Made by a program: the position numbers and the translations under genes
Assembly: GCA_964036295.1 (NCBI GenBank)
Contig: OZ038467.1
Coordinates: 8,378,170 to 8,442,169, forward strand
Direction: 5' to 3'
Origin: Plumapathes pennacea
Lineage: Eukaryota; Cnidaria; Anthozoa; Antipatharia; Myriopathidae
DNA length: 64,000 nucleotides
Part shown: piece after piece, positions 32,989 through 46,451 of the stretch
Numbering within the stretch: the stretch's first letter is position 1
Layout: each line of letters opens with the position of its first letter
The notes under the pieces: model-generated
The model's input: the letters and a program-made list of their open reading frames with translations, nothing else
Databases searched by the model: none
Told to the model about the DNA's origin: nothing

Positions 32989-34547
32989 TATGCACTTTAC
33001 ACCTCTCCAGGGGAGGGAGCCGAAACTCAAGAAGTGGGGAAAAACGCTCGCCTTCGGCTCGCGTTTCTCCCTACACTTCTTTCATGCTCTCGTCACTTGC
33101 TGCGTGCTTTATTTCTGAACGGAGCACGCTTGAAGCTGGTTTATTTCTTAAGTACTGCTTATTAGAGACAACAAAACTGCCGGATAAGTCACACTGGGCC
33201 GGATTTTTAAACATAAACAAAGCTAGCTTAGACCTGGTTTATCGCTCAATTGAAATTTAGACGGATTGAATCCGTAAACCAGGTTAGCAAACAGTTAAAA
33301 TGCATTTTTAGAACATGGATCGACGTCGGTTTATAAAGAACAGCCGTGGTCCGATCAGCATGGCTATTGTTTAAATTTTGTTCAGATCAGGACTTTCTTA
33401 ACCGCGGTCCAAAATCTGTTTAAAAATCGGCCCAGATGTTTTCAATTAATCGAAACTTAATGCCCGATTACTGAAGATTATATTAATATTATTAAAAATT
33501 TCTTATTTTCGGTATTAGTAAGCCGCTAAGAAATAAACTGAGGTCTTGCAACGCAAAATATACTTGTGTGTACAGTCGTTGTATATCGACTGAAATATAT
33601 ACGAGCGAAAAAGAGGGATTACAAGATTCTCCCCTGTAAAATTATTATTATATCAGCACCGCACTTCAATGATGTGCGCAACAGAAAATTCTGATATGCA
33701 CTTCTAACGGCCTCCCCAGAAAAGGCGACCAAAATTCGATCTGCTGAGAAAAAGCACTACAGTGAAGATTAAAGTGAAAAGAAAATTTCAGAAGCGAAGA
33801 ACCAGGAAGTCTCTTCTCGCCTGACGTGCATCTGCCCCGCAACTTTATTAGCTTCGAAAAATCTTCCAAAACACTAACTATTCCTTTAACACACCAAAGA
33901 ATGCAAAACAGAAACATAATGTCACTGCATCTACAAAGAAAAAAAAAAACAAACAAACAAAAGTTGGCATGGGACAATGACAAAGTCATACTTGGCTGCA
34001 CAAACTTTCTTATAATCTTAATAAACTGCGTATGCTTTTTGCAAGACTATAGCTATGCTACATCGATATTTATTTTAATTTAAGTCATTGCTCAACTTTT
34101 GTGTTGTGTGTTTCTCTAAATTCAGCACTTTAGCACAGTTTGGCTTCCACCTTCTTTCAATTTTTACTTAATTTGTCGCAGGCTTCCTACAAATACAACA
34201 TAACAAGTCCTGAGGTTAATTCAATAAAGCATTTACAAGTGTATATTACAAGTTGGACTAATTCTTCTGCACGTTAAAACTCACTTAAACCCAGTACCAT
34301 GGCCAAAATCTGTTACAATTAAGCATGTGAGACCGGTATCTGTAATATTTTGCAGACCTTTGCTTGATTAGAGTCCCTTTAGTGGTCTTTGAAGAATGGT
34401 CCAACCTGTAACATACAAGTGTAAATGTTTATTGAATTGGCCCCTGGCGTAGCTCAAAGGTTCACTTCAACGTGCACTAAAAAAAAAAAAAAAAAAAAAA
34501 AAAACGCGGTTACGTGTTAAGTTTAAGACAAAGCGTGACTCAGACGC
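32989..34547. other. Spacer between the two cassettes
   Basis: No gene is recognised. It contains a hairpin at about 33034-33082 (GAAGTG..GAAAAACGC arms) and a MITE-like element at about 33194-33435 with ends CTGGGCCGGATTTTTAAACA and near-complement. Poly(A) tracts lie at 33936-33960 and 34479-34504. Frames such as 33666-34001 are low-complexity artefacts. Confidence 0.5.
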
Positions 34548-35229
34548 TTACAACCGCTTGAAATATTAGTATATCTCGAACACGAACTTTGTCCAGGTTA
34601 GCCACAAACATCAGTCTCTCGTGAGAATGTTGTTCGTTATCTTTGCTTTCCTGCCACATTTTCAATTGATCGTTTGAACTCTCGTGAGAGTGCTCGGTGC
34701 CTCACTATTTTAATCAAACTGACACCTAATCCAACGAAATCGACCATGCCGTAAGGATCCTTTAACACTCGACGAATCATTAGTTGAAATTTAAACATTG
34801 CTGAATGCTTTTGGTTTGCACCAGGCAGAGTTATCATATAGTCATATAACATAGCATGTTTGTTCCTTCCATTTTTCTTTGTTGGAAATTCACCGGAATA
34901 CATTTAGAAAGTAAATCTATCTCCAAAAATCAGTCTCTCATGAGAACCTTGTTTGTTATCTTTTGCTTTACCGCCGCAGTTTCAATTGATCGTTTGATCT
35001 GCTCGGTGCCTCACACTTTAATCTCGTGACTATCATTCAAATCAAACTGACATCAACATGGATTTTGAGCTAAAATATTCAATGAAATCGACCATGTCGT
35101 AAGGTTCCTTTAACACTCGGCGAATCTTTAGTCGATCATAAGGAAAGCGTGTTTCGATATTTTCAGATCAGAGTAAGTAATCAGTTACTTGTTTGGCGTA
35201 AGATTAGTCACTTTCTGTTTCAGGTGAAA

Positions 35230-36199
35230 ATGAACAGTACTATAAATAAAGTAACCCAAGTGAACAAGACAAGACACTCATCAAGTCTCATTTCTCGCTC
35301 TGAAGGCATTGCGTATGCTGTGACATTCACTGTCGAATTTATCGCTATAATCATCGGAAACGCTATTGTAATTGCGGTCTTTGCAAAGGGTAGACAACTC
35401 AGGCAACGGAAATCCCATTGGCTTCTCATCAACCTGGCAATCGCTGACTTACTCGTCGGGATCCATTGGAGGGCCATTCTGGTTGTATTATCTGCACCAA
35501 AAATTCGACCTGTGGGATTACGAAAAATCGCTCGTCATTCTTGTAGCAGTAGACACCGTCTTCCTGTTTTCTTCCTATGCCTCGCTAATAAACTTATCAA
35601 TAGTCTCCCTAGAAAGGATGTACGCCACTCTGTGCCCGTGGAAAAACCGCGTGCTTGGAGCAAGAAAATATCACGTGATGATCGGGCTCAGTTGGTTCAC
35701 ATCGATATTCTACTTGCCCGTTGTCAGTGCGGCAGAGCGCTACGGTAGGATTTCGCTCGCTGCGTTCAAGTACGTCTGGCTGTTTTCCGCCTGTTTTCTT
35801 CTCCTGATAATTGTCGTCAGTTACGCCAGCATTTGGGTCAAGTTCAGGTTCTACACACCTCTCCAGCACCACGTGGCCACTGCACGGGATCGTAAGCTGA
35901 CGGTGTCTTGCTTCATTGTCACAGCAGCTTCTGTAATGACCACTCTTCTTGGCACAGTTTTATCTGTAGCTGTATTCTTGCGTCCTCTGAAGCAAAGTTT
36001 GTCGAGAAACGACGCCAACCGCGTTCTGGTGTACGCAGCCTTTCTAATTTTCGCAACTTCCCTAGTGAATCCCATCGTTTACTCGTTAAGAAGGCCGCAG
36101 TTTCGGCAAGATGTCCCGCGTCTATTTGTTGGAATTTCATTTGAGAGACGAGTGCAGCCGATAGAAATGAGGAACAGAGCGGAGGCGGTGAATCATTAG
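35230..36199 (+). pseudogene. Class A GPCR, family A, frameshifted after TM2
   Basis: ATG 35230 follows TTTCTGTTTCAGGTGAAA (3' splice site plus spacer). TM1 and TM2 (NLAIADLLVG) read in one frame up to GGATCCATTGGAGGGCC. From GGPFWLYYL on, TM3 to the tail (SLERMYATL, NPIVY, PIEMRNRAEAVNH) lie in the next frame to 36199. The same shift is present in the copy at 17166, so it is old and not a random base-calling error. Unlike that copy, TM2 is retained. It is a pseudogene unless translated by an unusual route, for which I see no signal. Confidence 0.85.
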
Positions 36200-38420
36200 A
36201 CATACTCCCAGCAGCGTTTGGATTTCTTTGCTTCAAACAATCTCGCAGCAAACTAGTTTCCTTGCGGCACGCATGCTTTTATTCTGTTAATACTAACATA
36301 AACAAAAAAGAAAATCCAATTCACTGAAAAAGTTATTTTTGCCATGTTACAACAAAATGAACTGTACAGAAATCGTATAAGAAATTATGTAAATTCTCGG
36401 CGTTTCGTTTGATATTTTGCTCTCAGGCTCTTTTCCTTCATCATTCGGAGATTCCGTGAAACTGACTCGCTAAAAAATTATGTGAAATGTTCAAACAAAT
36501 GAAGTAGGACTCTGATAACTTGCTACGAATGAAACTTTTCTCATGTTCCTCATGCGCCGGTATCCCCTGACATGCGAGGGTCACGTGACTCCTTCGTGAC
36601 AACTTCAGGTAGTGTGGCGAAAAAGATGACGTCACGTTTTAGTCAATTTGTTTCAAGCGACGGTGACAATAGACTTTAGGAACAGAATTAATAACAGCTT
36701 TTATCAACAAAGATAAGTCTGGTTTTGAGGCCAATGAGTATGTTTTTTAAAGTACAGTGAAGTGACTTTAGTAAATGGAAATTAATATTCATAGAAATAA
36801 TACAGAGGCCAAATAAACAATCATTTCTAACTTCATGCACTACAAAGTTAATATAAGTTTGTTATATATATATATATATTTATGACCCATCAAATATTTT
36901 CCCCCGCGCGTGATTGGTAGAATCGTGACACGTGACCGAATAACCCCTGCCTGGCGAACTATCGCTGTTTATTGACAATATCCGAACACAATTTTAAATA
37001 TTAATCACAAAAAACCATTAGGAGATGACTACCGAGGAGGACATCAATTCATTTGTCAAAAAAACAGTTGCAGAAAGCACCAAAGAGCTTCACAGTCCTT
37101 GAGCCATTATTTGCGCTGCGAGAGGAAATAGTTGAAGGATAATAAAGACAATAAACTACTTTTGGCTTCGGAAATATGCACGGATAATTGTCCTTGGACA
37201 TTATCTGTTCCTCGAAGCTCACAGTTGCCCTCGAGCTTCGCTCTCGGGCAACTGTTCGCTTCTCGGAACAGATAATATCCACTACGAGTAGAGCCTGTCA
37301 AGCGAGCGGCAATAAATATTCTGTCATAAAGACAAACAACATCACTCAATTAAAACTTCTTCAACCGAGCAGCAATAACTATTCTGTTATAGAACGTAAA
37401 CAAACAAGCCCACTCAATTCGAACTGAGTCCTTGTCATACTCTAATTGCTCCTGTGCCTGAGCTAAAACACATCAAGACAATTGTCAGTGAACAAATAAA
37501 CCTGCGCTAATTTCCATTAGTATATGCAGGTGTTTAGTGTTATCCAAACGAAATAAATCGAACTCGACTGTTCCGTTTACCCGCATCATCGTCCAGAGAG
37601 ATATCAAGACCTTCCAACTGTCGATAATTAGGAGAAAGAGGTGGAAGGATTTAACTTTGACGCATAAATCTATAAAGGTAAATGGAAATTTTGGTAAATG
37701 GTAAATGCATTTTGTAATGAATTTTTCTAAGACAACCACAGTTTTTAAGTGTTAGGTAATGGTGTAATATCGGAATTTATTACACGACTTCACATTTTCG
37801 AGTGCAAATACGGACCAAAACGAGTGCAAAGATGGGAGCGTATTGCACTCGTCAGGAACCAGATCAACTAGTTTATTAGCTTACGTTATCAGTTTTCGCA
37901 AGCAAAGTTTACGAACGCGTCACTTTTTGTTCCATTTTGCGCGCGGCGAGAATGTTTGCCCTGCTTCGTTTGTCGTGTAATAAACAATTTATTACACGAA
38001 AAGTCGTGCAGTACGGCTGTATTTTTACTCGTCAGTTTTATTTTTTCTCACCTGAAGCAGGCTCGAAAAAATAAAACCGACTCGTAAAAATACTCCGCCG
38101 TATTGCACTCCTTCCCGTGTAATAACCTCTTTATATATTCCAGTTAATTAAATGTTCTTGCAGAAAAAAAAAAAAACAAAAACAAAAACAAAACTAAAGA
38201 GGAGTATTCATACAAACGGCTTCTATGCAACCAGAAAAAAAAAAACAAAACAAACAAACAAAAAACAAAAAACGATAGAATGAATAAGAAGGTGTACTTG
38301 TTGTTTTAATTCAGTTATGTTGACGGAGGCCAACAATCGGTACATCTAGCGTATTATTAAAGGCTTTGTTATAAATTATAGTCTGGAGGTTGACGCGGAA
38401 AAGTTTTTTTCTACCCGTAA
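36200..38420. repeat. Spacer, second cassette (matches 18106-18547 and 21405-23254)
   Basis: Holds the empty Harbinger site, a short (TA)n tract, the hairpin repeat (about 37194-37278) and the TTATTACACG-ended inverted repeat (about 37758-38143). No gene. Confidence 0.6.
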
Positions 38421-38851
38421 AGCCCTGGCCAAACGAGGTGCAAGTCAACGCAAGTCGATGAGAGTTTCAAACTTGCGCGGACTTGCGTTTCGTTTGGCCA
38501 CCAACTTGCACGGACTTGCATCGACTTGCAGTGACTTGCATGGAATTTGAACATGTTCAAATTTTCATGCAAGTCGACGCAAGTTTTTCACCTAAACAGC
38601 GAAGAGCGCGTTAGCAAAGGCAAGTCTAAATAAAAAAAAAATCAAAAGTAAAAGCCTCCTCATTAAGTCCAGCTCAAGAGAGACTTTTTGCTCGGTTTCT
38701 GACTCAGAACCGTCTAAAAAAGAAAAAGTTTTTACAAAACTTGCATGAGCTTGCATCGACTTGCGTCTCGTTTGGCCACCTTTGGCAAGTCGATGCAAAT
38801 TTTTCTGTCATGTCGAACTTGCATCGACTTGCATCTCGTTTGGCCAGGGCT
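38421..38851. mobile_element. MITE, TAA target duplication (second cassette copy)
   Basis: Same ends (AGCCCTGGCCAAACGAG) and TAA flanks as 23255-23686, one base shorter. Orthologous position upstream of the intact receptor at 38978. Confidence 0.85.
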
Positions 38852-38977
38852 TAAGTCAAACTTGGCTGACTCAAAAACAAACTGAGTTGAAGAAATAGAG
38901 CTAAATTCTGTGTTATTAATAAAACACTTCAACTTCCGCTTAAACTGGCAGAGCATTTCCTGTGACCACAGAAGATC

Positions 38978-39973
38978 ATGAACGTTCCCACTGGAGTAAA
39001 CGACACAAGATTTCCACCAAATCGCTTTCCTCTCTCCGAGGCCATTGCGTATATCGTGGCAATTATTGTAGCATCACTCGCCATAATTATTGGAAACGCA
39101 ATTGTTATGACAGTGTTTACAAAAACAACACAATTAAGGCAACGTAAGTCTTACTGGCTCCTCATCAACCTGGCAGCGACAGATCTGCTCGTTGGAGTCG
39201 TTACAGGGCCACTGTGCGTGTATTTAGTAGCTGAGAGGAAGGATATCTTGGATGAGAGTAACTCCTGGCTTTTGACATGGAGCGTCGCTTCTCTGTACTT
39301 CTCGTATTCCTCTTTAATCAACTTGGCAATGATCTCTCTGGAAAGGATGTACGCCACGCTGTGGCCTTGGAAACACCACGTGCTCGCAGCAAGAAAGTAT
39401 CACGTGGTGATCGGGCTCAGTTGGTTTCTGCCTGTATTCTTTTCTTGTGCCGACATCGGAGCGTATTATCAGAAGTTTCCTCACGCTCTTCAGAATGTTT
39501 TGTTCTTTTTAACCTGCTTCACACTCCTTATAATTGTCCTCAGTTATGTTGCCATTTGGAAAAAATTTCACGCTAATCCCCAACATCATAACGTGACCAC
39601 TTCACAGGATCGTAAGCTGACGAAGTCCATGTTCATTGTCACGGCAGCTTCTGTGACGAGCTGGTTTTCGTCCACTATCTTAGTCACAGTTGTTTGTCCT
39701 TTTCCTGTTTGTGACGGCTGGTCGCGGAGTAGTGCTCATCTAATCTTCTATTCTGCACTCCTTCTCATGTTGGCCAATTCCATGTTAAATCCCATCATTT
39801 ACGCGTTTAGAGTCCCGCAGCTACGACGAGTTGCGCTGCGTCTTTTTTGCAGACGAACAAACCAGATACACGTGCCAGCGATAGAGATGAGGAACAGGGC
39901 AGAGGTATTGAACCGCCGGGCATGCGCAGTGATTGCTGACGTACCAGAACTTAATATGGCGGCAAACGAGTAG
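38978..39973 (+). CDS. Class A GPCR, family A, intact (331 aa), duplicate
   Basis: Same architecture as the gene at 23813. Differences are I45T (TM1), I174V and T185I (TM5); third-position changes are also very few. NDT glycosylation site, D69, ERM 122-124, NPIIY 271-275 and the PAIEMRNRAE tail are all kept. AATAAA lies at 40104-40109. The near-identity, including upstream DNA, means a recent duplication, recent gene conversion, or two haplotypes assembled side by side. If real, dosage of this receptor is doubled relative to its broken neighbours. Confidence 0.9.
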   Translation: MNVPTGVNDTRFPPNRFPLSEAIAYIVAIIVASLAIIIGNAIVMTVFTKTTQLRQRKSYWLLINLAATDLLVGVVTGPLCVYLVAERKDILDESNSWLLTWSVASLYFSYSSLINLAMISLERMYATLWPWKHHVLAARKYHVVIGLSWFLPVFFSCADIGAYYQKFPHALQNVLFFLTCFTLLIIVLSYVAIWKKFHANPQHHNVTTSQDRKLTKSMFIVTAASVTSWFSSTILVTVVCPFPVCDGWSRSSAHLIFYSALLLMLANSMLNPIIYAFRVPQLRRVALRLFCRRTNQIHVPAIEMRNRAEVLNRRACAVIADVPELNMAANE

Positions 39974-42900
39974 AATGTTTATCATACCAACAAGTGTAGG
40001 CAAAAAAAAAAAAAAAAATTCGGCAAAATGCACTGATGGACACCTCACATTTTGTTTTCCAACACAGCCAGTCATGTGACAAGCAATAACATTTGTGTGA
40101 ATGAATAAAGGTTGATTAAATTTCATCTGCAAATAATGTTGTGTTGAGCAGTTGTTGATAGCGCACGCTAAGAACGTTTTCTAATGAACGCCATATGATG
40201 TTGGACATTTTCCTTGGCAATACCCTTTTAAATCTTGGCAAATAATACGTTTATATTATGCCGTTGTACTATTAAAGCATCTGCTTGACAACTATAAACA
40301 TGCAGAAAGCTGGCACACAAAATTACGAAAAAGAAGAAAAGAAGAAAAGGTGAAGGCACCTCTCGAGGAGAGAGCAAACTTACAATATACAACAAATTTC
40401 TAGTTTTGACGGAATATCCCTGAAAAAAGAAAAAAAAACAACAAAAAAAAAAAAACAAGCGACGCAAGCATAAACGCTCTTTGCACCAGTAGTGTTTAAG
40501 ACAAGCCTGCTTTTTCTGTGAAATAAGGACTTTTGTCCTTACTATTTGCGGCGCTCGTAAAATCGAGACTAAGCGTAGGGTAGGGAGCCGAAACTCAAGC
40601 TTTTACATAAAGAAATACTGAAATAGAAACCGACATGTCAGAAGCGACGAGTTAGGTAATCTTGTTTCGCCTGATCTGCACCTGCTGTGCAATTTGGACT
40701 TCGAACTATCCTTCAAAACCTTTAACCTTTAACTTTAAAAACTCACTCCGCTGTCTAAAAGTGTAATATTAACAAGTGGAGTAGCTAATGCTACTTTCAA
40801 AGAAAAGAGAAAGAAGTAAAGAGTCATACTCTGTCTGGATAATTTTGATCGATGGAGCGGTTTTCCGTTTGATCCGCCACTATCTCAGCCTCAACAACTG
40901 CGCATTAATGTGAACGTGTCTTTATACAGAACGATGAAAGAGTTCAGTCCTTTTGTGGGCTTTTCCGCAGTTCATTATTCTAATTACTATGAGAAATCCA
41001 TAAAGCAACTGCATCGACCCTTAGTTAGGCAAGTGGACATAAACACGCAGGTTCCGAACTGCACGAACGAGTAAAGAAACGAAAATCCTGTGTGAACCGT
41101 GAAAATAATTGTTGCCCCTTTGAGACCTGATTGTCGGATGGGCTTTGATGCGCTTCTCGTTCCGCCTGATCTGCACCTGCTGTGCACTTTGACTTCGAAT
41201 TATACTTAAATCTTGAAAGGAATAGAACTAACCACCTCCTCACTCACGTGGAGTAACTAATATAGTACGCAACGTGGCGTGCAAAACGCCTCTTGTTACG
41301 AAGCTTGGCTGCTCAAATCACACAAAGGAAATAGACTCTCGTGTTTATATTGTCATTTCCTGATGGTGATGGTCTTGTTGTTTTAAAGCCATCAAGTGTA
41401 AATTGGCATGGAAAAAAGCATTTTAATAACCCTTTAGGAAATATGCCATATCAATATTTCATTGCTGTATAATTGCAGCACTTAAATTATCGACGAATAC
41501 TGTGAAATGGCTGCACAGCACTAATACATTTTCCGCGTCATAGAGCAGAGCAAAAATACGATTTATGATTGTTTATTAAAGCCAAAATCTTGAGACCAAA
41601 AATAGGAAGTCATGTTGTACTTTCAAATTATTGGAAACAGGCAGTTGTAATATAGGAAACATAATCAATTATCCTTTCTTCCTTTTTGTGTTTAATGTAG
41701 TTTAGCTGCCCCGCTGCAATATTCTATTTGACACGAGAAGCAATTAAAACATACTCTCAGTATATATCACTCATCGGTGCTATGGATATGTTAGACAACA
41801 GACAGCAACTATTTTTAAAATAATTGATTTGGTACAGAACACCGCAAGAAATAGCAGAAGTGAACAAGAGTGGGGTAATTAAATTAGTTGTTTGCTTTGG
41901 CCGTTCTGTTTATTGTGCAATGCTTCTGTGTCCAAATTGCCAAAACCTACAGAGCAGTTTTAGGAGCTGTCATTCAATAAGATAAAAACAGCTTAGTATA
42001 AGCCCAAATAATTTTACGACCATTACCAGTTTCAAACGCTTGATTGGTCGTTACGACTGCGCAATTTTCTATTTTGCAACTGCAGAATTGTTATAAACCG
42101 AGAATTCTTTGAAGAAAGAAAAACCTGCGAGAAAATGTTTGACAAGTGTATTAAGCATGCAAGTTCCTTAATGGACAAATGGGTAAAATCATTAAGTGGC
42201 TGTCAAGTTGGCGCTAGAAAGCAAACATACCCCTTATGTTTTTGGACAAGAAGAACTAGAAAATTATCAGCCGAACAAAAACAAGAAAGGAAAAAAAAAA
42301 AGAGAATTACTTGTTTAGATTTCTGCTTCTTTCTAAAATTTCATTCTACATGTATGTTCCATCAGTGTTTGCAGACCACGTGGTCGCTGTTCAAGCTGCG
42401 ACAAGTATACAGATAGCAGAAAGTTAAAAAGGCAGACAGGTAATTAAGATTCATGGTTTACTGCTTTGGTTGTTTAGAATAAAGTGCTTTTCAACTTGTG
42501 CATGAAATGGCAAATTCGGCCAAACTACAGAAATTAAACTCACTCTATCTAATTAAACATAAAATTCGAAAACCAACCTTAGCTGTTAATCGGCAATTTT
42601 GAGCATTTGTGCCTTAAACAATGCCTGTTTTACTTATTGGTTTATTCATGATATCCCCCCTCCCGCTGCCTGTAGTATTAAAGTTCTCTAGTCTGAAACT
42701 AAACTGCTAATAATTAAGTAACTAAGCCACGGCCGTTACAGAAGACTAAACATCCATCATCTTTTGAGAGTAAATACGTTAGACTCTAATTCTCCAGAAC
42801 TCACAAGAAATGTTGTTGCTATCTTGAATCGCTGTTAATTTTTAACATAGCTTGATCAATGTTTAAGCCTGGTTTTCACGAACGACTCAAGCACAAGCAC

Positions 42901-43074
42901 AAAATGTTTTTATCCTTGCGCTTGTGTCGAGCCTGTTTGCACTGCGAAATAAGAGCCTTGTGCTGGCGTTTGTGCAGGCTTTAGTTTTTATGCCATCTTG
43001 TCGTGTAATACTAACTTTCTGTTTGTCATAGGGTTCTACAGGATATATCATTTGCGTGTTTTTCCACACAAGAA
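39974..43074. other. Spacer between A and B receptors, second cassette
   Basis: Matches 24809-27823 without a recognised gene. It differs by a 118-bp stretch at 41521-41638 absent from the first cassette, shorter poly(A) tracts and a rearranged patch at about 40795-40815. The intron end TACTAAC...CATAG upstream of the B gene is conserved (about 43008-43031). Confidence 0.55.
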
Positions 43075-43945
43075 ATGTTGCCCCTTTGGGGCCTTATTCT
43101 CGGGTGGATTTTGACGGCTGTCGTATTCGTCGGTAACGGTCTCGTCATCTATCTGATTACAACGAAACGAAACCTCAGAACAACAACGAACTGGTTTGTC
43201 TTGTCATTTGCGGTGGCCGATTTTGGATTCGGAATATTTTACTATCCACGTTTTTCTCTATGCCGGATTTACCAAAGCTGCGCAAAAGAGCACGTTGTAG
43301 CTATCATCTACTCCATTGGGGTTCTCTTCATTTACGCATCATTAACCAACCTGTGCGCACTAACACTGGACCGTTACCTCGCCATCGTTAAACCACTGAG
43401 GTACGTCACCTTCATGACGAAGAAGCGCGTGGCTTTCCTCATATTTGCGGCGTGGAGTGTGGCGTTTCTACCTGTTATTCTTTTCTTGTTATGTATTTGG
43501 CTGGATCACGAAAAACGGTTGATATAATGGAACCGATCGTCTTGTGGTACACTGCTCTTCTCTTCCTTGTAGTCTGCGTCTTTTTGGTCTTTGCTACAGC
43601 GCGGATATTCCTCATCATCCGGAAATTCGTGAGACAAAACGCTCTAGTGAACTTTAACTGAACTTTAACCACGGAATACAACACGGAGTGGCGTTAAAGG
43701 CGCAAGAAACTGCGTCGGCGAAAATGGTCGGCATTGTAGTGACAATCTTCATCATTTGCTTCTCACTAGACATAGTCGGCGCTATCTCACGCTATTCCGG
43801 ATTTTCTCTCGAACAAAACGAAACTTTTCACACACTGCTTACTTTACTGAGGCTGTTGAACTCTGCTGTAAATCCTGTAGCGTACGCTTTCTTTAAACGA
43901 GAATTCAGAAGAGAACAGAAGCGACTGCAGTTGCATGTGTTGTAA
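43075..43945 (+). pseudogene. Class A GPCR, family B, two frame lesions
   Basis: Very close to the intact gene at 27824 up to TM4, then broken. Around 43485-43495 one C is lost and GTT gained, shifting the frame inside ECL2. Near 43650-43662 the 11-bp GTTGCCCAGCT of the intact copy is replaced by a 10-bp stretch that duplicates neighbouring AACTTTAAC, causing a second shift and an in-frame TGA. TM6-TM7 (NPVAYAFF) follow in a third frame. The AG of the TTCCAG just upstream of the start in the intact copy is also changed (TTCCAC). Confidence 0.9.
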
Positions 43946-45588
43946 AAAATATTTGGTTATTATACAAGAGGCACAAATTGTTTTTCACGATTTTTGTTTT
44001 ATAACTCGCACCAAATGGCTTTCTCTTTACACCGCTTTTACTAAAGTTACGTTTTAGTTTAAGCTGAATTAGGGACTGATGCGTAAATACGAATTTCCTT
44101 TTAACATGTTTTGTCAATAAAGAAGGAAGTATTCAGTTCCATCAGCAAGCCAATACACTACAATATAGTTACAGCTTTATCCAAAGTGGTTTAAACGCCT
44201 ATCAGTGCATTGTTATCACAGATATTATACCTAGTTTGATAAATGTTCGGACCGCATGGGTGTCAAGTACTGTGGAGAAAATTGTATTGTAATTTATATT
44301 ATTATATGGCTGGAGCTACTTCCGGTGAAATCGCGCGCTCTGATTGGTGCATTTGCCGGTCATTATTTTCCTTTATTATATGGCTGGAGCTACTTCCGGT
44401 GAAATCGCGCGCTCTGATTGGTGTATTTGCCGGTCATTATTTTCCTGTAACGCCCGTGTACTCGATTACGGACCGGCAGATTAAACATATGAATCACGAG
44501 GTCGCACTTTTCCCTTGCACTTGTTTTGTGCTACTTGTTTTTTTTTTTTACGCATATCTATGGTGCTAACGTTAATACTTGCGTCAATCGTTTTCATTTA
44601 GGCAGCTTGTGTTTGCATCGCTTATGAAAATTTATGCTGCTGTGCGCATTGTATGTTGAAATCGGCGTGAAAAGAACCCGCTGTGATTCCGATTTTTGCT
44701 ACCATTCTTGTTCTTTGTGAGATTTGAGTTCTCAAGTATTGCTATCGTAAATCCTTATAGTAGCGATAATAACACTTTCTTCTTCTCGTTGTCGTTTCTG
44801 CGGACGAACGCTTTTCTCTTTCTTTGAATTTAAGTCTGAACAGTATAAAGAAAATGGTTAACAACACGTTTTATTGACGTTCTCAGAGTAGGGTGGTACT
44901 GACATTATAAATAAATACAGTCATTTGTTCTGTGATACTAAAAAACAAGAACACGATAGAAGCCTTCTTCAGTAGTTTAGCTTATACACATGCTACAACT
45001 GTTATCAATAGAAACCCTGAAATATACTATGTTAATACATAGTTACCTACACACTACAATACAATGCCCTCCACATTACTTGAAGCCACCCATGCATTCC
45101 GAACATTTATCAAGTTTAGGATTAATGTCTATACATGACAACCAGTGCCAGAGAAATGCACTCTGATAGGCGCGGAGTTGTGCTGTTCTTATATAAGACT
45201 TTGTTCCAAGTCAGCGATATTAGTGATACTCGTCTTTCTATTTTCGATGTTAGAAAAGAAAATCTCTTGCAGTAAGCTAATATTTTGCAACTCTCAAATA
45301 AACTACTTAGTTATTAGCTAACTTTACAAAATGCTACATCTTTAGCATTTTTCGTTTAATTATATTAGAATATCCCGGCCGGTTCTTCCGTGACCTTGTT
45401 TTAAGTTGTGTTAGATGTGTTACATTATATATGTGTTATGTTTTGTATCATTACAAACAAGATATTCGTATTTGCGTCCGTTTAAACTTTTTACCCAATC
45501 TTGTACTTGTTATAGGGTTCTACAGGACATGTCATTTCTGCATCAGCTGGGATAAGAAATCGTGTTTTTCCCCTGAACCTCAAGAAAA

Positions 45589-46451
45589 ATGTTGACACCT
45601 CTTTGGGGCCTGATTATTGGGTGGATCTTGACGGTTGTCATAGTCACTGGTAACGGTCTGGTCATCTTTCTGATCACAACGAGACGAAACCTCAGAACAA
45701 CAACGAACTGGTTTGTCTTGTCACTTGCGGTGGCCGATTTTGGTGTCGGAGCAATCTCTTTTCCAGTTCTACGTCTGATTTCCGAAAGTTTCACACAAGA
45801 GTACGTTGAAGTGATCCCCCTTTAATTGGGGTATTTTTCATATTCGCCTCAGTGACCAACCTCTGTGCACTAACACTGGACCGTTACGTCGCCATCGTTA
45901 AACCACTGAGGTACGTCACCTTTATGACGAAGAAACGCGTGGCTCTCCTTATACTTGCGGCGTGGAGCGTGGCGTCTTTGATTCTTTCTCCTCTCTTAGT
46001 AATAAAGTTGGATACATCTTCAAAACATTCCGAGACTATAGAAACAATCCTTTGGTTGTTCATTGCTGTTCTTTACCTTTTCGTTTGTTTCACGTTGTTA
46101 TTCGCCACAGCACGGGTATTTCTTATCGTTCGATCCATTGCAAAACAAAACGCTGCAGTAGTTGCCAAGCTGAATTTTAACCACAGAATACAACCCCGGG
46201 TGGCGTTCAAGGCGCAAGGAACTGCTTCAGCAAAAATGGTTGGTGTCGTAGTGATAATCTTCGTGATTTGTTATTTACTGGACGCTGTTCATGGTGTTTG
46301 CGTGCCATTATTCTCACAAAACGAAACTCTTAGAGTACTCATCGAATTACTGAGGCTCATGAACTCTGCCGTAAATCCTGTGGCGTACTTTTTCTTTAAA
46401 AGAAAAATCAGAAAAGAACTGAAACGACTGTTGTGTTGTAGGAAATATTAG
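45589..46451 (+). pseudogene. Class A GPCR, family B, single-base deletion before TM3
   Basis: Counterpart of 32203. TM1 and TM2 read normally from ATG 45589. A one-base loss in the C-run GATCCCC (45815-45820) shifts the frame and brings a TAA at 45823-45825. TM3 to TM7 (DRYVAIVKPLRY, NPVAYFFF, basic tail ending CCRKY) are intact in the other frame to 46451. Unlike 32203 this copy keeps its 3' end. The single homopolymer lesion makes an assembly error possible. Confidence 0.8.

Larger units (their letters stand above)
34548..46272. repeat. Segmental duplication 2, second cassette
   Basis: Collinear with 16680-32886 and missing the three insertions of the first cassette, so it preserves their empty sites (about 36641, 43961, 44115). 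It carries the family A genes at 35230 (broken) and 38978 (intact) and the family B genes at 43075 and 45589 (both broken). The MITE (38421-38851), the hairpin repeat near 37194 and the repeat at 37758-38143 are shared with the first cassette. Confidence 0.85.

Noticed and set aside
35450-35490. Programmed ribosomal frameshift in the A pseudogene
   Set aside because: No slippery heptamer or downstream structure seen; the related intact genes read through in one frame.
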